The position numbers and the translations under genes were made by a program. The notes below the pieces were generated by a model. It was not told the origin of the DNA, made no database searches, and saw only the letters and a program-made list of their open reading frames with translations. Positions 7,509-17,514 of a stretch of 64,000 bases of DNA are shown here, piece after piece; the stretch's first letter is position 1; every line of letters begins with the position of its first letter. Origin of the DNA: JBPRGH01 sp051418055 (GTDB taxonomy: Bacteria; Bacteroidota; Bacteroidia; Cytophagales; Cyclobacteriaceae). The stretch is taken from assembly GCA_051418055.1 (NCBI GenBank), contig JBPRGH010000010.1, forward strand, positions 124,001-188,000. Reading direction: 5' to 3'.

Positions 7509-9035
7509 ATGAATAAAAAAGTTCTATTACTTATTTTAGATGGTTGGGGTATTGCCCAAAATAAAGAAGTTTCAGCAATTGATAAAGCTCACACCCCCTT
7601 TATTGATTCTTTATATAAAAAATATGCTAACAGCACCCTCGACACCTCAGGCCTGGCTGTAGGTCTTCCGGAAGGACAGATGGGGAATTCAGAGGTAGGG
7701 CATATGAACCTTGGCGCTGGCCGGGTAGTTTACCAGGACCTGGTGCGAATAAATAAAGCCGTTGAAGATCATTCTTTTCATGAAAATCCGATTTTAACCG
7801 GTGCATTGAAATATGCAAGAGAGAATGGAAAAAATGTGCACCTTTTAGGTCTTGTATCTGATGGTGGTGTCCATAGCCATATCAATCATGCAAAGGCATT
7901 ATGCAATGCGGCAAAAGAGCAGGGTGTGAACGATGTATATATCCATGCTTTTACAGATGGCAGGGATACAGACCCGAAAAGCGGGCTTGGCTATTTGAAA
8001 GAATTGCAGGACCATTTAAAAACATCTACGGGTAATATTGCTTCTGTTATCGGACGTTACTATGCGATGGATCGCGACAACCGTTGGGAAAGAGTAAGGG
8101 AGGCTTATGACCTGTTGGTGAAGGGTAAGGGGCAGAAGTCGGAAAATATATTAAATGCGGTAAAAGCATCTTATAATGCAGGAATAACTGATGAATTTTT
8201 AAAGCCAATTATTCAGGTGGATGAGAAGGGCGATGCATTGGCAACAATAAAAGAAGATGATGTTGTGATTTTTTTCAACTTCCGTACCGACAGGGGGCGG
8301 GAGCTTACCATTGCACTTTCACAAAGGGATTTTCCTGAGTATGAAATGCACACCCTGCCATTATATTTTGTTACAATGGCCCGTTATGATGATAGCTTTA
8401 AGAATATAAAGATCCTTTTTGAGAAAGATGATTTAAAGAATACTATTGGCGAAATATTAGCTAAAAACGGTAAAACGCAGATAAGAATAGCAGAAACAGA
8501 AAAATATCCGCATGTTACCTTCTTTTTTTCAGGGGGTCGGGAGAAAGAATTTGAAGGTGAGAAAAGGATACTATGTCCGAGCCCTAAAGTCGCAACTTAT
8601 GACCTGAAACCGGAAATGAGCGCCTATGAGATCCGCAATAAAATTGTCCCTGAATTAAAAGAAGGTGTGGTTGATTTTGTATGCCTGAATTTTGCCAATC
8701 CTGATATGGTAGGCCATACAGGTGATTTTAATGCAGCTGTAAAAGCCTGTGAGGTGGTGGATGAATGTACAAAAGAGGTTGTAGAGGCAGCACTCTCACA
8801 GGATTATTCCACTCTTATTATAGCAGATCATGGTAATGCTGATTTTATGTATAATGAAGATGGCAGTGTAAATACTGCTCATACAACAAACCCTGTTCCC
8901 TGTATTCTCGTAGACAAAAGCTATGGAGGAGGAATTAAAGACGGCAAGCTAGGTGATATTGCCCCAACAATTCTTGCCCTTATGGGTGTTAATAGACCTG
9001 AAGAGATGACAGGTGAGGTTTTGCTTAAAGAGTGA
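7509..9035 (+). CDS. gpmI: 2,3-bisphosphoglycerate-independent phosphoglycerate mutase
   Basis: This glycolytic enzyme interconverts 3- and 2-phosphoglycerate and belongs to the alkaline phosphatase superfamily with two metal ions. It shows MNKKVLLLILDGWG at the N-terminus (metal Asp), the phosphoserine motif GNSEVGHMN near residue 60, FTDGRDTDP, and the C-terminal metal sites in ADHGNAD and HTTNPVP. With ATG 7509 it is 508 residues, the usual length. A TTG at 7500 would add only three residues. A lipoprotein gene begins 1 nt after its stop, so the two are translationally linked. Confidence 0.97.
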   Translation: MNKKVLLLILDGWGIAQNKEVSAIDKAHTPFIDSLYKKYANSTLDTSGLAVGLPEGQMGNSEVGHMNLGAGRVVYQDLVRINKAVEDHSFHENPILTGALKYARENGKNVHLLGLVSDGGVHSHINHAKALCNAAKEQGVNDVYIHAFTDGRDTDPKSGLGYLKELQDHLKTSTGNIASVIGRYYAMDRDNRWERVREAYDLLVKGKGQKSENILNAVKASYNAGITDEFLKPIIQVDEKGDALATIKEDDVVIFFNFRTDRGRELTIALSQRDFPEYEMHTLPLYFVTMARYDDSFKNIKILFEKDDLKNTIGEILAKNGKTQIRIAETEKYPHVTFFFSGGREKEFEGEKRILCPSPKVATYDLKPEMSAYEIRNKIVPELKEGVVDFVCLNFANPDMVGHTGDFNAAVKACEVVDECTKEVVEAALSQDYSTLIIADHGNADFMYNEDGSVNTAHTTNPVPCILVDKSYGGGIKDGKLGDIAPTILALMGVNRPEEMTGEVLLKE

Positions 9036-9036
9036 C

Positions 9037-9633
9037 ATGAGAATATTATTATTTTTTATTGCTATACTGAGCATCGGAGCTTGTGAGAATACTGCCGAGG
9101 AGACCAGGAGGTTTTCACAGTATTTTGATGCAGACAGTTTGATTAATTCACAGATTGAGTTAATGGAAGACTGGACTGTGCAGGTGCATAAGATAGCTAA
9201 ACTTGAGGGAAAATTTGATACTGCAAAATATATAGCAGACAGTTCTTACTTGGCTCTCGAGTTGAATGTTTTTCGGAAAGCAAACATTAATAAACCTGCT
9301 TTTGACGACAGGTATAAAAAAACTGTGGAGGAAAACGGTAGCGAGAAAATAATAAAATATGTACCTGCCGAAGAGGGAGATGAGCTCGAAGTAAAATACC
9401 TGATGCTCACTTATCAGAATGACCGGCTGCAGGAGCTGGAAGCTGAAGTTTCCGAAGACCATTGGTTATATGATTCGAAACGCACATTAAGGCTCCAATT
9501 TTACCTTAATGAAGTGACACCGTACATAAGCAGCTATTATTTGGAAGGCACACAAAAGATGATATTCCGCGACCGTGTAAATTTCTATGTTCAGGGGGAT
9601 ATAAAACCGGAATTGATCACGTCCGTTAATTAA
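9037..9633 (+). CDS. Lipoprotein of unknown function
   Basis: 198 residues with a lipoprotein signal peptide: MRILLFFIAILSIGAC, with the lipobox Cys at residue 16. ATG 9037 is chosen because the signal peptide starts exactly there, one base after the gpmI stop; a GTG at 9013 would bury it. The mature part is mixed alpha/beta and contains the segments AEEGDELEVKYL and YYLEGTQKMIF. I recognise no domain. It is probably an outer-membrane or periplasmic lipoprotein expressed together with gpmI. Confidence 0.75.
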   Translation: MRILLFFIAILSIGACENTAEETRRFSQYFDADSLINSQIELMEDWTVQVHKIAKLEGKFDTAKYIADSSYLALELNVFRKANINKPAFDDRYKKTVEENGSEKIIKYVPAEEGDELEVKYLMLTYQNDRLQELEAEVSEDHWLYDSKRTLRLQFYLNEVTPYISSYYLEGTQKMIFRDRVNFYVQGDIKPELITSVN

Positions 9634-9639
9634 AATCAT

Positions 9640-9647
9640 TAACTTTG
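9640..9647 (+). promoter_or_regulatory. Bacteroidota -7 element (TAnnTTTG) before the ABC exporter
   Basis: The octamer taactttg fits the Bacteroidota sigma -7 consensus TAnnTTTG and lies 22 nt before ATG 9670. A TTG at 9613-9615 could be the -33 element, although the 24-nt spacer is a little long. This suggests the exporter has its own start site inside the short gap after the lipoprotein gene. Confidence 0.5.
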
Positions 9648-9669
9648 CAGATTCGAAGAAAGTGATAAA

Positions 9670-11469
9670 ATGGCGAAAAGACGAGGACGGGAACCACTTG
9701 AACCGGCAGATAAACGTAAATTAAATAAAGAAAATTTTAAGAAGTTAAGGAAGCTGTTTTCTTATATGCTGCCTTACAAAGCACCTTTTATCACCGGGCT
9801 TATCTGCTTATTATTTTCCAGCTTATTGCTTTTATCTTTTCCTTATTTGGCAGGGCAATTACTTGACCTGGCCTCAGGCAAAGAATCCTGGGTTGCAGAT
9901 TCTATCAAATCGATAGCCTTTATATTATTTGGTATTCTTTTCTTACAGGCTGGTGTATCTTTCGGAAGAGTATATTTATTTGCCCGTGTTAGCGAACGTG
10001 CTATGGCGGATATACGGGAGAACCTTTATCATCAGATGGTGATACTACCGATGACCTTCTTTGATAAGCGTCGGGTGGGAGAATTAATAAGCAGGGTCAC
10101 CTCTGACGTAACTCTTCTCCAGGATACTTTTTCCATAACATTAGCAGAATTAATAAGGCAGCTTGCTACCTTAATTATTGGGACAGCGGTAATATTTGTG
10201 ATTGCTCCTAAGCTTTCGCTTTTTATGCTGGCAATTGTGCCGGTGCTGGTAATTCTGGCTATCACTTTCGGTACTTTTATTAGAAGGCTTTCTAAGCAGA
10301 CGCAGGATACCTTAGCCAATGCCAATATTATTGTAGAGGAAACGCTCCAGTCTATTTCAATGGTTAAAGCATTTACCAATGAGCTTTTTGAATCAAGGAG
10401 ATACCGAAAAGCACTTGATGAGTCAGTTACTATTGCTTTAAAGGCGGCAACTTATCGTGGAGGGTTTATTTCTTTCGTAATATTTTCCCTTTTTGGAAGT
10501 ATTGTAGCCGTTTTATGGTTTGGTGCCGTCCAGGTGCAGAATGGTGATCTATCTATTGGCGACTTATTGTCTTTTGTACTTTATACAACTTTCATAGGGG
10601 GAAGTATAGCAGGTCTGGGCGATCTTTATGGGCAGTTGCAAAGGGCAATTGGCGCCTCTGAAAGAGTACTGGAGATATTAGATGAGGATAAAGAGCCAAT
10701 TAAGAAAGATGCTGCACCATTAGATATAAAAGGTGCTATAGAATATCAGAATATAGGATTTAGCTATCCTACCCGTCCGGAGGTGAAGGTATTGAAAAAT
10801 ATATCCTTCAAAATAGCACCTGGTGAAAAAGCTGCTCTTGTTGGACCAAGTGGAGCAGGAAAGTCTACGATTATCCAGCTTTTACTTCGCTTTTACCGTC
10901 CTCAGGACGGTGATATTAAAATAGACGGCCAAGAGCTAAATGAGCTTGACCTGCATAGGTATCGTAATAATGTGGGGATAGTGCCACAGGAGGTTATTCT
11001 TTTTGGGGGGACAATAAGGGAGAATATAGCTTATGGGAATCCTGATGCCTCTGAAGAGCAAATAACAGATGCAGCAAAAAAGGCGAATGCCTGGGAGTTT
11101 ATTGAAAAATTTCCGGAAGGATTGGGTACAATGGTTGGCGAGCGTGGTATAAAATTATCAGGAGGACAGCGTCAGCGGATAGCCATTGCCCGTGCAATTT
11201 TAAAAGACCCGGCTATATTAATCCTCGATGAAGCCACCTCTTCTCTGGATGCACATGCTGAATTGCTTGTACAGCAGGCGCTGGATAAGCTTATGGAAGG
11301 TCGTACAACATTAATTATTGCTCATCGATTGGCCACTATACGTAAGGTTAACAAGATTTTTGTTTTGAAAGAGGGTCAGATTATAGAAGCCGGATCACAT
11401 GAGGAGTTAAGCACTTCTGAGGATGGGCTTTATAAAAACCTGCTTAAATTACAGTTCCAGCTTAATTAA
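9670..11469 (+). CDS. ABC transporter, fused permease and ATPase (MsbA-like exporter)
   Basis: 599 residues: six transmembrane helices (about 35-315), then one nucleotide-binding domain. It shows Walker A GPSGAGKST, the signature LSGGQRQRIAIARA, Walker B AILILDEATS, and the His-loop IIAHRLATI. The half-transporter layout fits homodimeric exporters of the MsbA/LmrA type that move lipids or drugs out of the inner leaflet. The positively charged N-terminus MAKRRGREPLEPADKRKL is cytoplasmic. Substrate cannot be inferred from neighbours. Confidence 0.93.
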   Translation: MAKRRGREPLEPADKRKLNKENFKKLRKLFSYMLPYKAPFITGLICLLFSSLLLLSFPYLAGQLLDLASGKESWVADSIKSIAFILFGILFLQAGVSFGRVYLFARVSERAMADIRENLYHQMVILPMTFFDKRRVGELISRVTSDVTLLQDTFSITLAELIRQLATLIIGTAVIFVIAPKLSLFMLAIVPVLVILAITFGTFIRRLSKQTQDTLANANIIVEETLQSISMVKAFTNELFESRRYRKALDESVTIALKAATYRGGFISFVIFSLFGSIVAVLWFGAVQVQNGDLSIGDLLSFVLYTTFIGGSIAGLGDLYGQLQRAIGASERVLEILDEDKEPIKKDAAPLDIKGAIEYQNIGFSYPTRPEVKVLKNISFKIAPGEKAALVGPSGAGKSTIIQLLLRFYRPQDGDIKIDGQELNELDLHRYRNNVGIVPQEVILFGGTIRENIAYGNPDASEEQITDAAKKANAWEFIEKFPEGLGTMVGERGIKLSGGQRQRIAIARAILKDPAILILDEATSSLDAHAELLVQQALDKLMEGRTTLIIAHRLATIRKVNKIFVLKEGQIIEAGSHEELSTSEDGLYKNLLKLQFQLN

Positions 11470-11650
11470 GATCTTCAGATAATAGATTGATAATCATTAC
11501 ATTATTAAAAATATTTATAAATTTCTAAAAACAAACTGATGTAAGCTTTTTGATTTAAATTAATTTATTAATTTTACAGTTTGTTTGAAGAAAATTTCTT
11601 TACTATATTTTGATCTGCTCATTTTTTTCATTGGAGACGCTGGGTAATAT

Positions 11651-12622
11651 ATGTTGCTAGTTTCATTTTTTGGTAACTCTCATGAGGGATTGTTATTTAT
11701 ATTATTCAGTGCAATAATAATTCTCTTCCTGATATTTGACCTGGGTGTTTTTAATAGGAAAGCGCATAAGATCTCTACTAAATCCGCACTTTATCAATCA
11801 ATCTTTTGGGTATTAATCTCTGTTGCATTTGGTTATCTTATATATCTATATGACGGAGGTGCAGATGTTACCCTTGAATATTTTTCAGCTTATCTTACAG
11901 AATACGCACTCTCAGTAGATAATATTTTTGTCATCTTATTGATCCTTCGTTATTTCCGGGTTAAGGAAGAATATTATCATAATATTCTCTTTTGGGGTAT
12001 TTTAGGTGCGATTGTATTTAGGGCTATATTTATTTTTATTGGTGCTTTGCTTATTGCCAAATTTCACTGGATACTTTACATTTTTGGTGTATTCCTTGTT
12101 TATACCGGGATCAAGATTTACTTTGATGACGGGGAAGAAGAAATTCATCCTGAGAAGAACCCGGTATTAAAATTTGCCAGAAAATATTTAAACTTTACCC
12201 GTGAAGATTATGGTGGGAAGTTTGTAATCCGCCGTCAGGGTATGTTGCTTTTTACTCCTCTGTTCCTTGTAATTATTTTAATAGAAACGACAGACCTTAT
12301 TTTTGCTGTTGATTCTATTCCTGCAGCATTTGCCATTACAACAAATGAATTTATAATCTATACTTCTAATATTTTTGCCATTTTGGGGTTAAGGGCTAAA
12401 TTCTTTTTACTGGCGGGTATTATCGACAGGTTTTATCTTCTTCAAAAGGGGCTTTCCTTTATTCTTGTTTTTATCGGAGCCAAAATGCTGCTTGAAATTG
12501 TGAATATTCATGTGCCGATAACCATGTCTTTTTCAATTATCTTTTTGACACTGACTTTGTCAGTTGTGCTTTCTTTACTTATACCAAAAAGAGCACTTGC
12601 CAATCAGAATCCAAAGGTTTAA
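11651..12622 (+). CDS. TerC/Alx family integral membrane transporter
   Basis: 323 residues with about eight or nine hydrophobic helices. The two acidic intramembrane motifs that define TerC are present: EYALSVDNIFV and ETTDLIFAVDSIPA. Length and layout match E. coli Alx/YgjT, which exports manganese. Upstream is a 180-nt AT-rich leader in which no yybP-ykoY manganese riboswitch can be recognised. The last 4 nt overlap the convergent LETM1-related gene. Family certain; Mn2+ export is the likely role. Confidence 0.92.
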   Translation: MLLVSFFGNSHEGLLFILFSAIIILFLIFDLGVFNRKAHKISTKSALYQSIFWVLISVAFGYLIYLYDGGADVTLEYFSAYLTEYALSVDNIFVILLILRYFRVKEEYYHNILFWGILGAIVFRAIFIFIGALLIAKFHWILYIFGVFLVYTGIKIYFDDGEEEIHPEKNPVLKFARKYLNFTREDYGGKFVIRRQGMLLFTPLFLVIILIETTDLIFAVDSIPAAFAITTNEFIIYTSNIFAILGLRAKFFLLAGIIDRFYLLQKGLSFILVFIGAKMLLEIVNIHVPITMSFSIIFLTLTLSVVLSLLIPKRALANQNPKV

Positions 12623-13884
12623 TCTTCGAGAGCTTCTTTATTATTTAAGATATCCCGAATTATAGTTTCAGGGATAATGCGCTTAATTACTCTGTACTCT
12701 AAAAATTTTTGGGGAAGTTCAATTATTCTAAAGGCCGGGATATTTTTTAAAGCTATGAAAAACCTATGCTCCAACTCCTGAATTTCTGCTTCTTTAAGTG
12801 TTGTGGTGGATGCTTTTATGAATAACTTTCTTAGCTGCAGGTCAGAGTGAATTGCTGCTATCATACGCTGTTTATTCTTCAGGATCATACGGGAGAGCCT
12901 GTCAGCAAACCTTTCGCTGACGATCTCAAAATTCCGTTTTGTCTGCAAATAATCAAGCTCCTGCCAGTGATTGATGACAAAGCCCTCAACGGCTATCATA
13001 CTGTTTTCGAAATCATCATCGCTTAATCCAAGCATTTGGCATAGCTCAGTTAAAAATTGTACTTCTGATTTTTCAACTTTTTTGTCTGCCCAAATTGTCA
13101 ATGAGGAAAGCTCCAGATAATATTTTTTAACTATCCAGGAGGTATTTTCAGGGAAGTTGATCTCCATTAGCGAAAGACCATTTTCAAATAATTTGAGAGC
13201 ATTTTTCTTGTCTTCGGAGGAAAGGCCTGTTGATCCTACAAATAAAGCAAAAAGCCTTCGTTCTTCATCTTCAATATTTTTATTGCTATGTGCGGCAGCA
13301 GCCATTACCTGGCATACTTTATTATAGAGATTCTTCTTTTCTTCCTTAAGGAATTCAACGATCATCCTGTCACCATGGGTATGGAGCCACTGCCCGAAAA
13401 GATAGATATCAACAAATAAAAGGCTATTATTAAAAAACCTTGACCAGAAATTCTGGTCCTGCATATAATTTGACTCAATGCGCCTGTCAATAACTTTTTC
13501 CGCAATTTGTAAAGTAGGCTTTTTCTTTCCGAAAAGGGTGGTCTTGCTAACGGAAAGATCAGGATAAACATCTATATAGAAGTCGGCTATTTTAATTACT
13601 ATTGAATTAGTATCAGAAAGATCAATAGTACTTTTTTGTTGAAAGAGGAAGGAACTGTTCAGCAGGCTTTCCACTAAAAGGATCTTCATCCTGCTTTTAG
13701 CACTCCAGGTTTCCATATCTGGATGGGCAACAGCATTAACAGGTTGCCCATACATAACACCTGTAGGCTGTATAAGGCGATAAAGAGATTCATCAGGATG
13801 CTGACCCTGATATACTTCCTGTTCGGGGAAACTGGATCTATACTCTAAATATTCTGCTAGCCATCCGCTTTTTCCGGGATTCAT
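12619..13884 (-). CDS. LETM1-related / TerB-like protein (biofilm-associated annotation class)
   Basis: 421 residues, soluble, mostly helical. The middle region (about 200-300) has the TerB-like pattern of acidic EF-like helices (EDEERRLFALFVG, KKVEKSEVQFLTELCQMLGLSDDDFE). The C-terminal segment (ELPQKFLEYRVIKRIIPETI) resembles the LETM1 core. Proteins of this build are annotated in Bacteroidota as LETM1-related biofilm-associated protein. It converges on and overlaps the TerC gene by 4 nt. That is interesting because TerB and TerC are classical neighbours in metal and tellurite resistance. Function unproven; assignment by motif memory. Confidence 0.65.
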   Translation of the reverse strand: MNPGKSGWLAEYLEYRSSFPEQEVYQGQHPDESLYRLIQPTGVMYGQPVNAVAHPDMETWSAKSRMKILLVESLLNSSFLFQQKSTIDLSDTNSIVIKIADFYIDVYPDLSVSKTTLFGKKKPTLQIAEKVIDRRIESNYMQDQNFWSRFFNNSLLFVDIYLFGQWLHTHGDRMIVEFLKEEKKNLYNKVCQVMAAAAHSNKNIEDEERRLFALFVGSTGLSSEDKKNALKLFENGLSLMEINFPENTSWIVKKYYLELSSLTIWADKKVEKSEVQFLTELCQMLGLSDDDFENSMIAVEGFVINHWQELDYLQTKRNFEIVSERFADRLSRMILKNKQRMIAAIHSDLQLRKLFIKASTTTLKEAEIQELEHRFFIALKNIPAFRIIELPQKFLEYRVIKRIIPETIIRDILNNKEALED

Positions 13885-13928
13885 TCGGTAAGGTTTAAGG
13901 TTGAGAGCTAATATAAATGATTTTTTTA

Positions 13929-14450
13929 TTACTTGAAACCAATTTGGGTACCTCTATATCCTTTAGCCTCTAAAGATTTTGCTTTTTGCTCGACTTTATC
14001 CTTTAATTTTTGTTTATAAGCCAGGATCTTCTCTAATATTTTTTTATCGGAAGCCCCTAAAATCTGTGCTGCAAGGATCCCTGCATTTTGAGCGCCATTC
14101 AAAGCTACTGTGGCTACTGGAACTCCACCAGGCATTTGTAAGATTGATAAAACAGAATCCCAGCCATCAATGCTGTTTCTGGATTTCACGGGGACCCCAA
14201 TGACAGGAAGGGGAGTAATTGAAGCTACCATGCCAGGCAAATGTGCCGCTCCGCCTGCTCCTGCTATGATTACTTTTAAACCTCTGGTATGTGCTTTCTG
14301 GGCATACTCTACCATCCGTTCCGGAGTGCGGTGTGCTGAAACAATGGAAAGTTCAAAAGGAATTTTTTGTTCTTCCAGAAAATCAGCGGCCTCTTTCATC
14401 ACCGGCAGGTCGCTATCGCTGCCCATTATTATTCCTACAAGTGGCTTCAT
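13929..14450 (-). CDS. purE: N5-carboxyaminoimidazole ribonucleotide mutase
   Basis: Class I PurE, which moves the carboxylate of N5-CAIR to give CAIR in purine synthesis. The family signatures are visible: GIIMGSDSDLPVM, VSAHRTPERM, and AGAGGAAHLPGMVAS. Its 173 residues are the normal size. It overlaps purK by 4 nt (ATGA-type junction) and is the last gene of the operon. Its partner PurK makes its substrate. Confidence 0.97.
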   Translation of the reverse strand: MKPLVGIIMGSDSDLPVMKEAADFLEEQKIPFELSIVSAHRTPERMVEYAQKAHTRGLKVIIAGAGGAAHLPGMVASITPLPVIGVPVKSRNSIDGWDSVLSILQMPGGVPVATVALNGAQNAGILAAQILGASDKKILEKILAYKQKLKDKVEQKAKSLEAKGYRGTQIGFK

Positions 14451-15574
14451 TTGCTTTTAACTTTAATTTTATCTTTCACAATTAGAGCATTTTCCTTAAG
14501 GGATTTAAGGTCATCTGCTATTAATGTTACATGTCCCATTTTACGAAAAGGCTTTGTCATTTTTTTTCCATAAAGATGGATATAGGTGCTGCTCATACTA
14601 AGCACGTCTTCCAGGCCTTCATAGAATACCGGCCCCTTGTGATCAGGCTCTCCTAATAAATTCACCATTGCACTCGGCATCAATAATTTCGTATCACCCA
14701 ATGGTAATCCCATAATTGCACGGAGATGCTGCTCATATTGTGAAGTTACACATGCTTCTATGGTATGGTGCCCGCTGTTATGAGGTCGTGGCGCTATTTC
14801 ATTTACTAGGATCTCTCCATCTTTTGTCAGGAACATTTCTACTGCCAGTAATCCGACAATGCCAATAGATTCTACAACTTGCTGAGCGACAGTGCGTGCT
14901 TTTTCTTCAATCTCGGGATCTATTTCTGCAGGAGCAAATAAATATTCCACCATATTTTGCTGCGGGTGAAAAACCAGTTCTGCAACAGGATAAGTACTTA
15001 CTTCACCATTAGCACTTCTGGCGACCAGTACGGAAAGTTCTTTTTCAAAATCGATAAGCTTTTCAACAAGGCCACGTGCATCAAAAGCTTTTTCAAGATC
15101 TTTTATACTTCGCATGACCTGCACGCCGCGGCCATCATACCCTTCACGGCCAAGCTTATTAACAAATGGCAGCCAATCCTGATGTTTAAATACCTCTTCC
15201 TTATTCTCAACCAAATGAAAATCAGCTGTAGGGATATTATTTTTTTTGTAGAATTCTTTTTGGGTTCTTTTATCCTGGATTAAAGCTATGACATCGGCCT
15301 GAGGATATACTTTTATACCCTCCTGCTCAAGTTTTTTTAATGCTTCTGTATTAACATTTTCTATTTCTATTGTAACAAGCTCAAACTGTTTGCCGAAATT
15401 ATAAACAGTATCAAAATCCGTTAGTACACCCTGTGTAAAGGATGTTGACAGATGCCTGCAGCTTGAATCTTTGTCTCGGTCGAGTACATGTATAGCAATA
15501 TCAAGATCTATTGCTGCCTGAATTAACATCCTTCCCAATTGTCCGCCACCAAGTAATCCTATTTCCTGAATCAT
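14447..15574 (-). CDS. purK: 5-(carboxyamino)imidazole ribonucleotide synthase
   Basis: An ATP-grasp enzyme that carboxylates AIR with ATP and bicarbonate. It has GLLGGGQLGRMLIQAA at the N-terminus, KLGREGYDGRGVQV in the ATP-grasp core, and the C-terminal NEIAPRPHNSGHHTIEAC metal/substrate motif. It is 375 residues long. It overlaps both purE downstream and the HEAT/cyclophilin gene upstream by 4 nt, so translation is coupled through the operon. Confidence 0.97.
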   Translation of the reverse strand: MIQEIGLLGGGQLGRMLIQAAIDLDIAIHVLDRDKDSSCRHLSTSFTQGVLTDFDTVYNFGKQFELVTIEIENVNTEALKKLEQEGIKVYPQADVIALIQDKRTQKEFYKKNNIPTADFHLVENKEEVFKHQDWLPFVNKLGREGYDGRGVQVMRSIKDLEKAFDARGLVEKLIDFEKELSVLVARSANGEVSTYPVAELVFHPQQNMVEYLFAPAEIDPEIEEKARTVAQQVVESIGIVGLLAVEMFLTKDGEILVNEIAPRPHNSGHHTIEACVTSQYEQHLRAIMGLPLGDTKLLMPSAMVNLLGEPDHKGPVFYEGLEDVLSMSSTYIHLYGKKMTKPFRKMGHVTLIADDLKSLKENALIVKDKIKVKSK

Positions 15575-17514
15575 TCCTTTATTATTACTGTATTTATTGA
15601 ATCCCCAACCTCAAGTCTGTGAACAACATCCATTCCATTTATCACCTGCGCAAAGATAGTATATCTGCCATCAAGATGAGGTGTTGGCGAGTGAGTAATG
15701 AACCATTGTGTGCCTTCAGTATCCTTTCCCGCAGAGGCCATTCCTATAGTTCCTGTTGTATATTTTAGGTCACCAAACTCAGATCGTATAGAATAATCTT
15801 CTCCGCCCCAGCCATCACCCCGGTTACCACCAGCTTGTGCTACAAAATTGGGAACTACACGATGAAAACCCTTATTATCATAATAACCTTTCCGGGCAAG
15901 TTCTACAAAATTTAAAACACTACCGGGAGCTTGGTTTGTATAAAGTATTATTTCAATATCTCCTTTTTTAGTTTTTATTGTTGCTGAATGTTCATTTTCA
16001 ATAAATTCCAAATAGGCCCGGTCAATCGGGTTATTAAATTTATTTTCGACCGGTTTTGGTGGTACCCCTTCTAAATAAGCGATAGTTTTTTCCAAAGACT
16101 GCAATGTTTCATTTTCCTTCGGTAGCTTTAGCTTTTCCTTTGCTTTGTAAAGAAAATCAATATCTTCAAGTGCTTCTTTATATTCCAGTGAGGGGTTCCG
16201 TAATACTGCAGAGGCCACATCTATCATAGCAGCGTCACCGGACTCAATAGCCTGTTTCAGGATATCGTTAAAGGCCGGTTTCAATGCTTCAGGAAAATTC
16301 CCCTGGCTCCGCAAATGTGCCAGAGCAGAAATTCCAGCAGTGGAAATGGCGGGATGATCTGCTCGGAAAGTTTCTGTAATGATGAATTTATGCGCTTTCA
16401 GATCTTCCGAAAGTGCCTGAAGGAGCGCGGCTTTATAATAAGGTGAGGTTGCCGAAGCATATTCCTCTTTGATCTGAGAAATGAACTTATCACTTTCTTC
16501 ATCACCCTTTAATCCCGCTTGAAATAATAAAGCTTTTATACGAGTATTATTAACTTCTTCAATCCATCCCTGATAATTTTCACCCGTAAATAAAGTAGCA
16601 TTATTTATTAGCTTTTCACCCATAGCAACCCCTACATTAGGATTTTCATGGAGGAGCAGTGATCTAACCTGATCCCTTTGCAGGTCTTTTAAAATTACAA
16701 CAGGTAATGCTTTAACGGCATTAACACGTACCCTGTAATCCTCATCTTCCAAAAGCTGTTGAAATACCGAAGCGGAAACTTGCGGAGGCACCGTCTTATA
16801 TGCTGAAGCAACTGCCATTCTAATTTCCGGATCTTCAATCCCGATACTTTTTTTAAGAGTTATATATCCCCAATCAGGAATAGTAATATCCCCTAATCGA
16901 CCCAGATAATGTGCAGCTGCAAGTTGTGCTTCTTTAGATGAAGCAGTATCAAGAATATTTAAAGCTGCCTGTGTTGTGCTTTCGGAAAAAACATTTCTTA
17001 TTCCAGCCCTGTATAAAGCCCAGGCCATTCCTTCTGTGCTTTTTTGTGATTCAATATCAAGGTCTAATAATTTATCTAAATCTTCTTTTGAAGCGGTTTT
17101 TCCGGCAGCTTCTAAAATATAATATTTAACATCTGCTTTTTCTTCCTTCTTATACGCATCAAATAATTCTGACGTTGCCGATGAGTCATAGGTTTGGCCT
17201 AAAGCATAGGCAGCCATTTTACGTACTTCCGGCGAGGAATGATCCAGCTGCTCTGCAAGGGCAGGAATAGCTTTTTTATCCTGTACTGATGCTAATGCCA
17301 GTGCAGTTTCTTTTTTATAAAGAGGATTATCACTGTTTTCCAGCAAAAAGATAAGACTATCTGTCATTCTCCGGTCCTGCCAGTCATTGATCTTTATAAT
17401 TACCGGGTCATTAAATTTATTAATAGATTGCTGCTCACCAACCTGATCTGCCTGATAGGCGCAGGATGTGGTAATCAGCGATGCCGACAAAAGATATATA
17501 AATTTATTTATCAT
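15571..17514 (-). CDS. HEAT-repeat lipoprotein with C-terminal cyclophilin-type peptidyl-prolyl isomerase
   Basis: 647 residues. A lipoprotein signal peptide (LITTSC, Cys18) is followed by a long array of HEAT/PBS-type helical repeats (about 50-480; for instance SPEVRKMAAYALGQ and DYRVRVNAVKALP). A complete cyclophilin domain comes last (about 505-647) with GFHRVVPNFVAQAG, GMASAG, TQWFIT and LDGRYTIFAQV. It should be a periplasmic or outer-membrane prolyl isomerase with a protein-binding scaffold. It sits between a MutS-like gene and purK with 4-nt overlaps on both sides, a conserved-looking but functionally odd arrangement. Confidence 0.9.
   Translation of the reverse strand: MINKFIYLLSASLITTSCAYQADQVGEQQSINKFNDPVIIKINDWQDRRMTDSLIFLLENSDNPLYKKETALALASVQDKKAIPALAEQLDHSSPEVRKMAAYALGQTYDSSATSELFDAYKKEEKADVKYYILEAAGKTASKEDLDKLLDLDIESQKSTEGMAWALYRAGIRNVFSESTTQAALNILDTASSKEAQLAAAHYLGRLGDITIPDWGYITLKKSIGIEDPEIRMAVASAYKTVPPQVSASVFQQLLEDEDYRVRVNAVKALPVVILKDLQRDQVRSLLLHENPNVGVAMGEKLINNATLFTGENYQGWIEEVNNTRIKALLFQAGLKGDEESDKFISQIKEEYASATSPYYKAALLQALSEDLKAHKFIITETFRADHPAISTAGISALAHLRSQGNFPEALKPAFNDILKQAIESGDAAMIDVASAVLRNPSLEYKEALEDIDFLYKAKEKLKLPKENETLQSLEKTIAYLEGVPPKPVENKFNNPIDRAYLEFIENEHSATIKTKKGDIEIILYTNQAPGSVLNFVELARKGYYDNKGFHRVVPNFVAQAGGNRGDGWGGEDYSIRSEFGDLKYTTGTIGMASAGKDTEGTQWFITHSPTPHLDGRYTIFAQVINGMDVVHRLEVGDSINTVIIKE

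Noticed and set aside
11470..11650. Manganese (yybP-ykoY) riboswitch before the TerC gene
   Set aside because: The leader is AT-rich and the conserved G/C-rich loops of that riboswitch cannot be found by eye.
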